Shown: one piece after another, positions 1 to 5,624 of the stretch
How positions within the stretch are numbered: position 1 is the stretch's first letter
How the letters are laid out: each line of letters opens with the position of its first letter
Source: Leptospira sp.
GTDB taxonomy: Bacteria; Spirochaetota; Leptospiria; Leptospirales; Leptospiraceae
Length of the DNA stretch: 9,042 bases
Assembly: GCA_025457985.1 (NCBI GenBank)
Contig: JALOTI010000048.1
Location: forward strand, 1 to 9,042
Reading direction: 5' to 3'
The notes under the pieces: model-generated
Databases searched by the model: none
What the model saw: the letters and a program-made list of their open reading frames with translations, nothing else
What the model was told of the DNA's origin: nothing
Translations under genes and position numbers: made by a program

Positions 1-504
1 GTAGAAGCGAATACCAACAACAATGGCGACCAGCAGGACAATCGGAATCGCGATTGCGGCCATGCCGTTATGGCTTTTTACGACCCGCGCCTCATGGCTG
101 ACCACGGCTTTTTTGATCGTTTCATGCATCTCTTCCCGTAGCTTGGTCATTTCGGCATCCAGGCTATCGGCGCTGTAGAACTGCCGCAGGCGGTCGAAAA
201 CATCACGCGCCATCACCAGGCTATTCTCAGGACGATTGAACAGCGTATCTAAAATTTCCTCGTGGGTGAAGATGAGCAATTTTGTCGGTTCAACCACTTT
301 GGCAGTAGAAGAACGGGTTTTGCGGTCAATCAGCTCGACTTCACCAAACACTTTGCCAGTACTTAACCGTCTAGCAACGACTTCTCCCGTTTCAGGATAA
401 GTATCGACCAGATCAACGCGGCCACTTTTAATCAGATATACCAGATTACTCTCATCCCCTTCCCGGTAAATCACTTCGCCTGGGGTATAAGTCCGCTTTT
501 CCAT
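1..504 (-). CDS. Cyclic-nucleotide-binding domain protein with C-terminal membrane segment (partial, 3' end off the window)
   Basis: The minus strand reads open from ATG at 504-502 to the left edge: 168 codons with no stop. Residues 1-90 look like a CRP-type cNMP-binding beta-barrel: GEVIYREGDE (residues 9-18), YLIKSGRVDLVD (23-34), then the phosphate-binding-cassette region FGEVELIDRKTRSSTA with the conserved Glu and Arg. Residues 100-145 are charged and helical, possibly coiled coil. Residues 148-168 (GMAAIAIPIVLLVAIVVGIR) are a hydrophobic membrane segment. No helix-turn-helix follows, so this is probably a membrane-attached sensor rather than a CRP/FNR transcription factor. Upstream in frame there is a TAG five codons before the ATG, and no clear Shine-Dalgarno, so the start is uncertain. 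GC is near 50% and codons are CTG-rich, unlike the rest of the window, which suggests foreign origin. The exact family is not identified. Confidence 0.85.
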   Translation of the reverse strand, partial: MEKRTYTPGEVIYREGDESNLVYLIKSGRVDLVDTYPETGEVVARRLSTGKVFGEVELIDRKTRSSTAKVVEPTKLLIFTHEEILDTLFNRPENSLVMARDVFDRLRQFYSADSLDAEMTKLREEMHETIKKAVVSHEARVVKSHNGMAAIAIPIVLLVAIVVGIRFY

Positions 505-618
505 GTGACGTAATTCTGTCTAGCCGTGATAGTTTCAGCGCTATTGTTCCCATACTGTATTCGGGTTTATCGCCGATGACCCTGAAAACCGATGCGGTAG
601 GAGAGCAGTATTTATGGC
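1..618. other. Compositionally foreign segment
   Basis: Hand counting gives about 298 G+C in the first 600 bases (roughly 50%), against about 40% over 661-960 and similarly low values beyond. The change coincides with the point where the response regulator to the right stops matching its family (codon 224-225, near 616-621). The segment carries one partial cNMP-binding-domain gene plus about 114 bases (505-618) in which I find no gene other than the abnormal tail of the regulator frame. I see no inverted repeats, transposase fragment or tRNA at the border. It may be a contaminating or chimeric contig end, or a real recombination endpoint. Confidence 0.65.
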
Positions 619-1290
619 CCAGATTGTTTCAATCCACTCTGGTTGTGCGGAATTTTTTTCCAGTTTGCTTCGAATCCGTTTGATATGACTGTCGATCATC
701 CTTTCAAAACCATCCCATTCAACTCCCCAGACGGATTCCAATATCATTTCTCTTGAAAAAACCTTTCCAGGTGAGCCGGCTAATAATTGAAGGATATCAA
801 ATTCTTTACGTGAGATGTTAATGATATTCTCATTTAATGTAACACGTCGTCGGATGGAATCAATTTTCAACGCTCCACGCATGATCTCTCCTGCTTGGCC
901 GACGTTTGGTTTGATACCAATTTTTTTATCCCAACGCCTAAAAAACACATCCACCCTAGTTTTGAGTTCTCTTACGGAAAATGGTTTTGTTATATAATCA
1001 TCCGCGCCTAACTCAAGTCCCATGATTCGATCAATTTCTTCCGTTCTGGCTGAAAGAATAAAAATAGGCGTACTTTCATCTGATTTTCTTATACTCCGGC
1101 AAACATCCATTCCATCAATATCAGGCAATGAAAGGTCCAGAATGATTAAGTCAGGGTGGTTGGATTTATAAAATTTTAAGCCTTCTTCACCGTTTTCAAA
1201 AACGGAGGTTGTGTAGTGGGCGGAGTCCAAAGATTTTCGGATTAAGTTTCCGATATCTGGATCATCCTCAATTACCAAGATATTTTTCAT
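541..1290 (-). CDS. OmpR/PhoB-type response regulator with an aberrant C-terminus
   Basis: This is a two-component DNA-binding response regulator of 249 codons. Receiver domain, residues 1-118: acidic pocket E8/D9/D10 (VIEDDPD), phosphoacceptor D52 in [12 protein letters not shown]80 (ILSAR), and K102 in DDYITKPFS. Winged-helix domain, about 138-224: [12 protein letters not shown], then [10 protein letters not shown], then the recognition-helix region [12 protein letters not shown], then WIETIW. Family members continue here as GVGYRF to complete the wing hairpin. This protein instead runs [11 protein letters not shown] and 14 more residues to a TAG, with no resemblance to the family. The last native-looking codon is W224 (619-621). 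The start at 1290 is supported by AAGGGA about six bases upstream. No kinase is adjacent. If the junction is real, the altered wing should impair DNA binding. If it is an assembly artefact, the true 3' end is missing. Confidence 0.9.
   Translation of the reverse strand: MKNILVIEDDPDIGNLIRKSLDSAHYTTSVFENGEEGLKFYKSNHPDLIILDLSLPDIDGMDVCRSIRKSDESTPIFILSARTEEIDRIMGLELGADDYITKPFSVRELKTRVDVFFRRWDKKIGIKPNVGQAGEIMRGALKIDSIRRRVTLNENIINISRKEFDILQLLAGSPGKVFSREMILESVWGVEWDGFERMIDSHIKRIRSKLEKNSAQPEWIETIWAINTALLPHRFSGSSAINPNTVWEQ
610..625. other. Probable recombination or assembly junction
   Basis: The response regulator reading frame (minus strand) matches the OmpR family up to the TGG codon at 619-621. 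The next codon is GCC (616-618) where family members have a glycine codon beginning the G-x-G-Y-R-F motif, and nothing after it resembles the family. None of the three minus-strand frames restores that motif downstream, so a simple indel does not explain it. The base-composition shift falls at the same place. The true breakpoint could lie a few bases to either side. Confidence 0.65.
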
Positions 1291-1348
1291 GTTTTTCCCT
1301 TGAGTTCTTTCTCAATTTGTTTCTTCTAGGAGAAAAAAAAAGTAAAAA

Positions 1349-1789
1349 ATGGAAACGGGAACACAAAGAGAAGCAAAATCGTGGGCAATGTTTGCCATTT
1401 CAGGGGCAAGATTACGCCCTTCCGAGATTACTGAAAAATTAGGCATAAAGCCTGACTATTACCACGGTTCTGACACAAAAGATATGGAAAACCGACCGCT
1501 ACCGGGCCATTGGCAACTCAATTCCAAACTAGGGCCAGAAGCTAAGTTAAATGACCACATTTGGGAGCTATTGAAGACCTTAGGTCCTGTTCGTAAAACA
1601 CTTAGAGATCTCACCGATGGATTAGAAGTTTCGATCTATGCATCGGTGGAATATGCATCCGAATTCTCGAGAGGGATTCAGTTAGATAAACGAACTATGC
1701 TTTTGTTAGGTGAAATGGGAGTAAGTTTGGAGATCACTCCCTGGTTGTCCCAAACGAATTTCGCCGAGTCTCCTCGTTTGACAAAATAA
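1349..1789 (+). CDS. DUF4279-like protein
   Basis: A 146-residue soluble protein without signal peptide or membrane segment. It resembles the DUF4279 family, whose molecular role is not established. Visible hallmarks are FAISGARLRPSEITEKLGIKPD near the N-terminus (residues 15-36), GHWQLNS (53-59), a helical segment with DHIWELLKTLGP (69-80), an alternating strand LEVSIYASV (92-100) and a C-terminal GEMGVSLEITPW (121-132). The ATG at 1349 is the most upstream ATG, with an in-frame TAA two codons before it. An AGGAG at 1328-1332 lies 16 bases away, rather far, so the later ATG at 1388 is a weaker alternative. The gene diverges from the response regulator (58-base gap) and its last 56 bases overlap the tail of the STAS-like gene on the other strand. 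Confidence 0.8.
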   Translation: METGTQREAKSWAMFAISGARLRPSEITEKLGIKPDYYHGSDTKDMENRPLPGHWQLNSKLGPEAKLNDHIWELLKTLGPVRKTLRDLTDGLEVSIYASVEYASEFSRGIQLDKRTMLLLGEMGVSLEITPWLSQTNFAESPRLTK

Positions 1790-2093
1790 GTCGGAGAAGG
1801 CCATAGCGAGAAAAGTAACGATAACTCGGAAGATCCAATCCCCGAATGACTAGGACTCGTTTTTTCAATCGAAGGTCACGTGCGAGTTGGAGTAGTTTGG
1901 TTAAAAAGGGAAGGGGGAAGTATTCAATTTTACGACAATCAATTTGAATATGTGCTCTAGTTTGGAAGAACAACATGTCCAAAACTGCTTCTATTTCTTC
2001 TAAAAATTTTTGGTGTACTTCGTTAGAAAGGATTATGATTTCATAGGCATTTTTGATTTCTTGTACTTGGATATACCTCGTTTTTTTTGCCAT
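1734..2093 (-). CDS. STAS-domain-like protein lacking the usual phosphorylatable serine
   Basis: A 119-residue protein whose layout resembles a STAS / anti-sigma-factor-antagonist domain: strand HIQIDCRKIEYF (residues 48-59), helix LTKLLQLARDLRLKKR (64-79), strand VLVIRG (80-85), then YFSRYGLLRLI (93-103), the counterpart of the LeltGLdrlf end in SpoIIAA-type proteins. In regulated STAS proteins the loop after the second strand carries D-S-S/T-G. Here it is FPLPFL (59-64), so control by serine phosphorylation is unlikely. The ATG at 2093-2091 has no convincing Shine-Dalgarno, and no other ATG lies near it. The start is 11 bases from the epmA start on the opposite strand, so any promoter must lie inside epmA. 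The 3' end overlaps the DUF4279-like gene. The domain call rests on pattern only. Confidence 0.65.
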   Translation of the reverse strand: MAKKTRYIQVQEIKNAYEIIILSNEVHQKFLEEIEAVLDMLFFQTRAHIQIDCRKIEYFPLPFLTKLLQLARDLRLKKRVLVIRGLDLPSYRYFSRYGLLRLILSNEETRRNSFGTTRE

Positions 2094-2104
2094 ATAGAAA
2101 ATCT

Positions 2105-3076
2105 ATGAAGAGCCTACCAAAAGAGATAGTCATTTTTCGATCCTTAGTTCTAAAAGCATCTCGCAATTATTTTTGGGAGCTTGGATTTTTAGAGGTGGAT
2201 ACACCTTGTCTCAAACCCATCGTGGGAATGGAGCCATATTTGGATCCTTTTGAAGTTGTCTCACCTTCTAAAAAAGAAATAGGGTTTTTGATAACCTCAC
2301 CCGAGTATTCCTTAAAGCAGATTTTATCTACTGGAATTGATCGAATATTTGAATTTTCTCATACATTTCGATCAGGTGAAATAGGAAGTGATTTCCATTC
2401 TAAAGAATTTTTGATGTTAGAGCTCTACGCCGAAGGAATGAATGATATCCAGTTGCGTGAGTTTATCAAAGAATATTTGATTTTTTTAATTCAGAATTTT
2501 GGAAGTTTAGAAAATAAAAACAGACTTCAAGATTCAAAAGAAAGTTTTATCCGAGAACAATCTGTTGAGTCCATCTTCCGAGAAACAACAGGCTTTACGT
2601 TCGATCGGGATTCACTCCTAACTTTGATAGAAATACATAAATTGACTGGGGCATCTAAAGAGGAGCTTCATTTTTGGCCCTATGAAGATTTGTTCTTTCT
2701 TGTTTTTTTAAATTTAGTAGAACCAAAATTAGGTGGGGGGATTATTTTTTTGTATGACTATCCTCCAGAGTGTGCGGCTCTCGCCCGACTCGAAGATGGG
2801 GTAGCAAAACGATTTGAAATCTATTGGGACGGACTGGAACTTGCCAATGCGTTTTTTGAACTCAAAGATCCTTTGGAACAAAGATTGAGGTTTGAAAAAG
2901 AAAGAGAATTACGCAAGAAACTAGGAAAGGAAGTTTTTCCAATTGATGAGGATTTTATTTCTTGTTTGGGAGAGGATTTCCCAACGGCTTCGGGAATTTC
3001 CATTGGAATGGACAGGCTGATTCTCAAACTAATCGGTAAACAGACATTACGAGAGATCAGCCCTTATTGGATTTAA
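2105..3076 (+). CDS. epmA: EF-P lysyl-transferase EpmA (GenX/PoxA), lysyl-tRNA synthetase paralogue
   Basis: A 323-residue class II aminoacyl-tRNA-synthetase-like catalytic core without the N-terminal anticodon-binding domain, about the length of E. coli EpmA (325). EpmA activates lysine or (R)-beta-lysine with ATP and transfers it to a conserved lysine of elongation factor P, helping ribosomes pass polyproline. Motif 1: ELGFLEVDTPCL (residues 25-36). Motif 2: FRSGEIGSDFHSKEFLMLELY (88-108), matching the EpmA FRNEE...HNPEFTMLEWY pattern. Substrate-pocket segment: ELANAFFEL (245-253). Motif 3: GISIGMDRLIL (297-307). The ATG at 2105 is preferred; TTG at 2087 would add six residues and overlap the start of the divergent STAS-like gene. 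Neither has a strong Shine-Dalgarno. No efp or epmB gene is in the window. Motif 3 carries Ser where E. coli EpmA has Ala and LysRS has Gly. Confidence 0.9.
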   Translation: MKSLPKEIVIFRSLVLKASRNYFWELGFLEVDTPCLKPIVGMEPYLDPFEVVSPSKKEIGFLITSPEYSLKQILSTGIDRIFEFSHTFRSGEIGSDFHSKEFLMLELYAEGMNDIQLREFIKEYLIFLIQNFGSLENKNRLQDSKESFIREQSVESIFRETTGFTFDRDSLLTLIEIHKLTGASKEELHFWPYEDLFFLVFLNLVEPKLGGGIIFLYDYPPECAALARLEDGVAKRFEIYWDGLELANAFFELKDPLEQRLRFEKERELRKKLGKEVFPIDEDFISCLGEDFPTASGISIGMDRLILKLIGKQTLREISPYWI

Positions 3077-3083
3077 ATGAAAT

Positions 3084-3470
3084 TTACTCTTGAAATCCTT
3101 CGCAGGAACTTGGCATGTTTCCTTCTTCTAGATCAGCACAGGACATTTTTGCCATTTCATTTGCACATTTTTTAATATTCTCAATTTCTTCTTTGGTTAA
3201 CTTTCGTTGTGGTTTTTCAGATTTTACTGGTTTACCTCCCTCGGGAACGAGGTGAGCATATCTACTTTGACAAACATTGCCATTTACAAACTGAGCTTCG
3301 AACATTTTTTTCTGCTCTGCTGGGAGGTCTTTCATTTTCTCTTTCATACAAGCCGAAGTTTTTTCGCACATCTTTTTTGTCGCGGCTTGGATTTCTTTTG
3401 CATCAGCTAATGATTGCGATGCGATAGTATTTGTTATGAAAATGGAAATTAGAATCAATATTTTTTTCAT
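3084..3470 (-). CDS. Small secreted six-cysteine protein, function unknown
   Basis: A 128-residue protein beginning MKKILILISIFITNTIASQS, a clear signal peptide; cleavage is plausible after residue 18 or 22, and no lipobox cysteine is present. The mature part is lysine- and glutamate-rich and predicted mostly helical. Its six cysteines, at 35, 41, 67, 102, 111 and 123, would allow three disulfides, fitting an exported periplasmic or secreted location. C35/C41 fall in KKMCEKTSACMKEKM, and the C-terminal trio in a helical NIKKCANEMAKMSCADLEE segment. I recognise no named domain. It resembles small conserved spirochaetal hypothetical proteins, but I cannot name a family. It converges on epmA with a 7-base gap and has no visible terminator between them. 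Its start carries only a weak AGGT just before the ATG. Confidence 0.8.
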   Translation of the reverse strand: MKKILILISIFITNTIASQSLADAKEIQAATKKMCEKTSACMKEKMKDLPAEQKKMFEAQFVNGNVCQSRYAHLVPEGGKPVKSEKPQRKLTKEEIENIKKCANEMAKMSCADLEEGNMPSSCEGFQE

Positions 3471-3482
3471 ACCTATAACTTA

Positions 3483-3502
3483 ACGAATTGTTCTATATTC
3501 GT
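3483..3502. promoter_or_regulatory. Hyphenated inverted repeat in a divergent intergenic region
   Basis: ACGAAT (3483-3488) and ATTCGT (3497-3502) are perfect 6-base inverted arms separated by 8 bases. They lie in the 95-base region shared by two divergent secreted-protein genes (3470 minus, 3566 plus). The spacing resembles an operator for a dimeric regulator. The repeat is short and the region AT-rich, so chance is a real alternative. Confidence 0.3.
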
Positions 3503-3565
3503 AAAGAAAAAAATTTCTGGAAAAAAACTTGAATATTTTTTATTCCCCTATACATTTTGCAGACT

Positions 3566-4150
3566 ATGAATAAAAGACTCCTTTACATCCTTTTGATTTT
3601 TGCCACACCTCTTTTCGCACAGAATCTGACTCCGCGTACGCCCACAACTTTTTCATCAGTTCCATCTACGATTGAAGAGTTTAAGGCCCTTCATAGCCAA
3701 ACTGCTGTGACTCCGGAAGGGGCCGCTGCTATGGTTGTACTTGCCATACATATCTATGGTAAGGACCCGATTTTAGGTAACCAGGCTCTTGTAGTTTCTG
3801 TTCTTACAAAAAACCGAAGCAGATCTAATAAACCGGGTAACTTGGATGGGATCGACCTTGGCAACAGTGACAAATATCTTGTTGGTCAATTGGATAAATA
3901 TAAAATGCTTTCCAATGGATATTGGAAAGGAGCTGAACCAGCAAATGGGTATACACCCAACCAGCCTCTTACGGTGGAGACATTTACCAATCCGTATTCC
4001 GGGGAAGAGTCATCTGGAAAAATCAAATTATTCGTAGGAACAAAAGGAGCATCTAGTTTTCGACCCATTACTGTTGAAAAAGATTCTGACGGGCTTTGGA
4101 GATCCAAAGAGTTTAGTTCCTTATTCGTTGGAATGCAGGCCGCCAAATAG
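3566..4150 (+). CDS. Secreted protein, DUF6935-like
   Basis: A 194-residue protein with an N-terminal signal peptide (MNKRLLYILLIFATPLFA, cleavage likely after A18). The mature part carries TPEGAAAMVVLAIHIYGKDPILGNQAL (about residues 46-72), then DKYLVGQLDKYK (101-112), a Tyr/Pro-rich stretch NGYWKGAEPANGY (115-127), and FVGTKGASSFRPITVEKDSDGLWRSKEFSSLFVGM (154-188). I associate this arrangement with DUF6935, an uncharacterised family, but the assignment is from memory and moderate. ATG 3566 is chosen over an in-frame TTG at 3557, because it begins a normal Lys/Arg n-region directly before the hydrophobic core. There is no clear Shine-Dalgarno. The TAG stop is followed immediately by the TTG of the ZIP transporter remnant, so the two were probably co-transcribed. 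Confidence 0.75.
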   Translation: MNKRLLYILLIFATPLFAQNLTPRTPTTFSSVPSTIEEFKALHSQTAVTPEGAAAMVVLAIHIYGKDPILGNQALVVSVLTKNRSRSNKPGNLDGIDLGNSDKYLVGQLDKYKMLSNGYWKGAEPANGYTPNQPLTVETFTNPYSGEESSGKIKLFVGTKGASSFRPITVEKDSDGLWRSKEFSSLFVGMQAAK

Positions 4151-4467
4151 TTGTTTAGTGAGCTATTAAATTTCCATCCTGTGGCTTTAGCACTTCTTGC
4201 CACAGGATTCACCTGGTTATGTACTGCGATCGGTGCATCCGCGGTCTTCTTTTTTAAGTCAGTTCCAAGACCTATATTCAACTCTATGTTGGGTTTTGCA
4301 GCTGGCGTTATGATCGCAGCAAGTTTTTTTTCACCGGAGCTATGATCTTTGTGGTTGTCGAAGAATTAATTCCTGAGTCACATACGGGTAACGAGACCGA
4401 AATGTCAACGATCGGAACAATGATTGGTTTTTTGGTTATGATGGCTCTTGATTTGAGTCTTAGTTAA
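4151..4467 (+). pseudogene. ZIP-family metal transporter remnant with internal deletion and frameshift
   Basis: ZIP (ZupT-like) proteins carry divalent metals such as zinc into the cytoplasm. The first frame, from TTG 4151, gives a transporter N-terminus: FHPVALALLATGFTWLCTAIG (residues 8-28), GASAVFFFKSVPRPIFNSMLGFAAGVMIAASFFS, then a stop at 4343-4345. In another frame (4336-4467) the family's C-terminal part follows at once: GAMIFVVVEELIPES, then a hydrophilic loop and STIGTMIGFLVMMALDLSLS, ending TAA 4465-4467. Intact relatives are about 250-280 residues and have roughly 150 more between the two pieces, including the HxxPEG metal-binding helix. About 450-500 bases are therefore missing, with the join at a run of eight Ts (4324-4331). 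No working transporter can be made from this copy. The start is directly behind the upstream stop codon. Confidence 0.85.
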
Positions 4468-4573
4468 ATTCCTATTCTTTTTTCGCAAATGGCCTTCAAA
4501 TTATAGGAAAAAATATTCGTGAATCGATTCAATATGAATTGAAAGAAATGGAGCCAATCTAGTTCTTTAAGAT

Positions 4574-4578
4574 AGGAG
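4574..4578 (+). promoter_or_regulatory. Strong ribosome binding site of the small lipoprotein gene
   Basis: AGGAG lies seven bases before the ATG at 4586. It is the best Shine-Dalgarno among the plus-strand genes here and fixes this start. The 118 bases between the ZIP remnant and this gene otherwise hold only a short hairpin (4528-4543) and no convincing promoter. Confidence 0.75.
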
Positions 4579-4585
4579 ATTTCTT

Positions 4586-4885
4586 ATGAAAAAAACCATT
4601 ACATATCTATTCGTATTGTTTGCACTTGCTACTTTTGTTTCATGTGCTTCAGAACCAGTTAAAGAAGCACCAAAACCAGTTGCAGTTACTGCACTTAAAG
4701 GGACAGTATCATTGCCTAAGACAGGCGGATTGATAGTGATTGCTGATGGAAAAGAATACGTCGTTACAAACCCTGAGAAAGTTGATAAAAAACTTCAAAA
4801 AGAAAAAGGTAAAATTGAAGTTTCTGGTAATGCTTTAACAGGTCAAGATGGTAAGACTAGTTTAGAAGTAACTGCTGCTAAATAA
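4586..4885 (+). CDS. Small lipoprotein, function unknown
   Basis: A 99-residue predicted lipoprotein. The n-region MKKT and a hydrophobic core lead to TFVSC with the lipidated cysteine at 20, a relaxed spirochaete-type lipobox (Val at -2). A short Pro/Lys linker (APKPVAVTA) follows, then a compact domain of about 60 residues rich in beta-type alternation: LKGTVSLPKTGGLIVIADGK, EYVVTNPEK, KGKIEVSGNALTG, KTSLEVTAAK. The pattern could be a small OB-like barrel, but I recognise no named family. It is lysine-rich and likely anchored to the inner or outer membrane facing the periplasm. It has its own Shine-Dalgarno and is followed 23 bases later by a factor-independent terminator, so it appears to be the last or only gene of its transcript. 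Confidence 0.85.
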   Translation: MKKTITYLFVLFALATFVSCASEPVKEAPKPVAVTALKGTVSLPKTGGLIVIADGKEYVVTNPEKVDKKLQKEKGKIEVSGNALTGQDGKTSLEVTAAK

Positions 4886-4908
4886 GACAAACTAAAATTT
4901 TTGATTTG

Positions 4909-4942
4909 AAAAAGGTCTACTTGTTGTCAGTGGGCCTTTTTT
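4909..4942 (+). terminator. Rho-independent terminator after the small lipoprotein gene
   Basis: The arms AAAAAGGTCTACT (4909-4921) and AGTGGGCCTTTTT (4929-4941) pair over 13 bases, including two G-U wobbles, around a 7-base loop TGTTGTC. The T-run that closes the stem also serves as the U-tract. The A-run at the 5' side means weaker activity in the minus direction is possible too. Confidence 0.85.
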
Positions 4943-4957
4943 ATTTGTGAAAATACT

Positions 4958-4986
4958 TTGACAGCTATGTTCTGTTTTTCTATTTT
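4958..4986 (+). promoter_or_regulatory. Sigma70-type promoter of the CAP-domain lipoprotein gene
   Basis: A perfect -35 TTGACA (4958-4963) and -10 TATTTT (4981-4986) are separated by exactly 17 bases. Transcription would begin near 4993, only about 9 bases before the ATG at 5002. It starts just past the preceding terminator, so the gene is an independent transcription unit. Confidence 0.65.
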
Positions 4987-5001
4987 ATAAATACCCTTCC
5001 T

Positions 5002-5592
5002 ATGAATTTTCGAATTTTCTTAACTATAGTTTTTTCTACTTCACTAACTTATTGTGAACCTAGTCCTAAACTTCCTTCTAATGCAGGACTTCTCGTTTTA
5101 GCCAGTATTGTACAACAAAGTGCATCCTCTTCCGTGATGAACCGAAACGCAAAAGATTTTTTTGATATTTTAGTATTTTACCGTTCAAACGGGAGTTATA
5201 CTCTTGATGATGGTACAGTCCGATCTTTTCTAAATAGCTCCCGATGTTCTGCGACAACTAGTTCCAACGTTGCACTCATCCGTGCAGCACAAAAACACAC
5301 TGAAAATATGGTGCGGTTGAACTTTTTTTCTCATACTGGATTGGATGGTTCAAGTCCGAGTGATCGCGTTAGAGCGGAAGGATTGAATGTGGGAGCAGGG
5401 GAAAACATATTGGCGGGACTTGAAACTGCGGAGGCGGCATTTAACGAATGGTGGAATTCACCAGGACACCGTGCCAATATGGAGAATTGCAATTATACTC
5501 ATGTCGGAATTGGATATGCAAACAGAGCAGATATCAATCCAAATGCAAACTTCCGTCACTATTGGACAAATAAGTTTGCTACAATCCGATGA
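5002..5592 (+). CDS. CAP/SCP-domain (PR-1-like) lipoprotein
   Basis: A 196-residue protein. The N-terminus MNFRIFLTIVFSTSLTYC ends in a spirochaete-type lipobox (LTYC, Cys18), so the product is probably a membrane-anchored lipoprotein. Residues about 50-195 form a CAP (cysteine-rich secretory protein / antigen 5 / PR-1) domain. Visible signatures are AAQKHTENM (95-103), FFSHTGLDGSSPSDRVRAEG (108-127), GENILAG (133-139), EWWNSPGHRANM (149-160) and THVGIGYA (166-173). The conserved cavity residues H111, E134 and H156 are present. Bacterial CAP proteins are extracytoplasmic; some bind lipids or act on other envelope partners, and the exact role here is unknown. C82 and C163 may form a disulfide. 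There is no Shine-Dalgarno, and the predicted leader is only about 9 bases. It converges on the hybrid kinase with a 32-base gap. Confidence 0.9.
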   Translation: MNFRIFLTIVFSTSLTYCEPSPKLPSNAGLLVLASIVQQSASSSVMNRNAKDFFDILVFYRSNGSYTLDDGTVRSFLNSSRCSATTSSNVALIRAAQKHTENMVRLNFFSHTGLDGSSPSDRVRAEGLNVGAGENILAGLETAEAAFNEWWNSPGHRANMENCNYTHVGIGYANRADINPNANFRHYWTNKFATIR

Positions 5593-5624
5593 TTTTGATC
5601 TGAACCGATTTTTATTTCAAAACT

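Noticed and set aside
505..618. A second coding frame between the cNMP-binding gene and the regulator, opening through 505-618 on the minus strand.
   Set aside because: The frame stops shortly inside the cNMP-binding gene, shows no domain, and has no start or ribosome site; I cannot support it as a gene.
815..997. Open plus-strand frame inside the response regulator.
   Set aside because: It lies wholly antisense to a well-supported gene, has no recognisable domain and no ribosome site.
2087..2104. TTG at 2087 as the epmA start.
   Set aside because: It adds six residues outside the family core, overlaps the divergent start, and has no ribosome site; ATG 2105 gives the usual family length.
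3529..3554. Promoter TTGAAT / TATACA before the DUF6935-like gene.
   Set aside because: Spacing is only 14 bases and the predicted start would leave almost no leader; too weak to list.
3557..3565. TTG at 3557 as start of the DUF6935-like gene.
   Set aside because: ATG 3566 directly precedes a normal signal-peptide n-region, and the extra residues add nothing recognisable.
3886..4281. 131-codon minus-strand frame opposite the DUF6935-like gene.
   Set aside because: It spans the end of one gene and the ZIP remnant in antisense, with no family resemblance; the plus-strand readings explain the same bases better.
4521..4543. Perfect palindrome GAATCGATTC followed by a TTCAAT-ATGA-ATTGAA hairpin between the ZIP remnant and the lipoprotein gene.
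   Set aside because: No T-run follows, stems are only 5-6 AT-rich pairs, and the position fits neither a terminator nor a clear operator; chance is likely.
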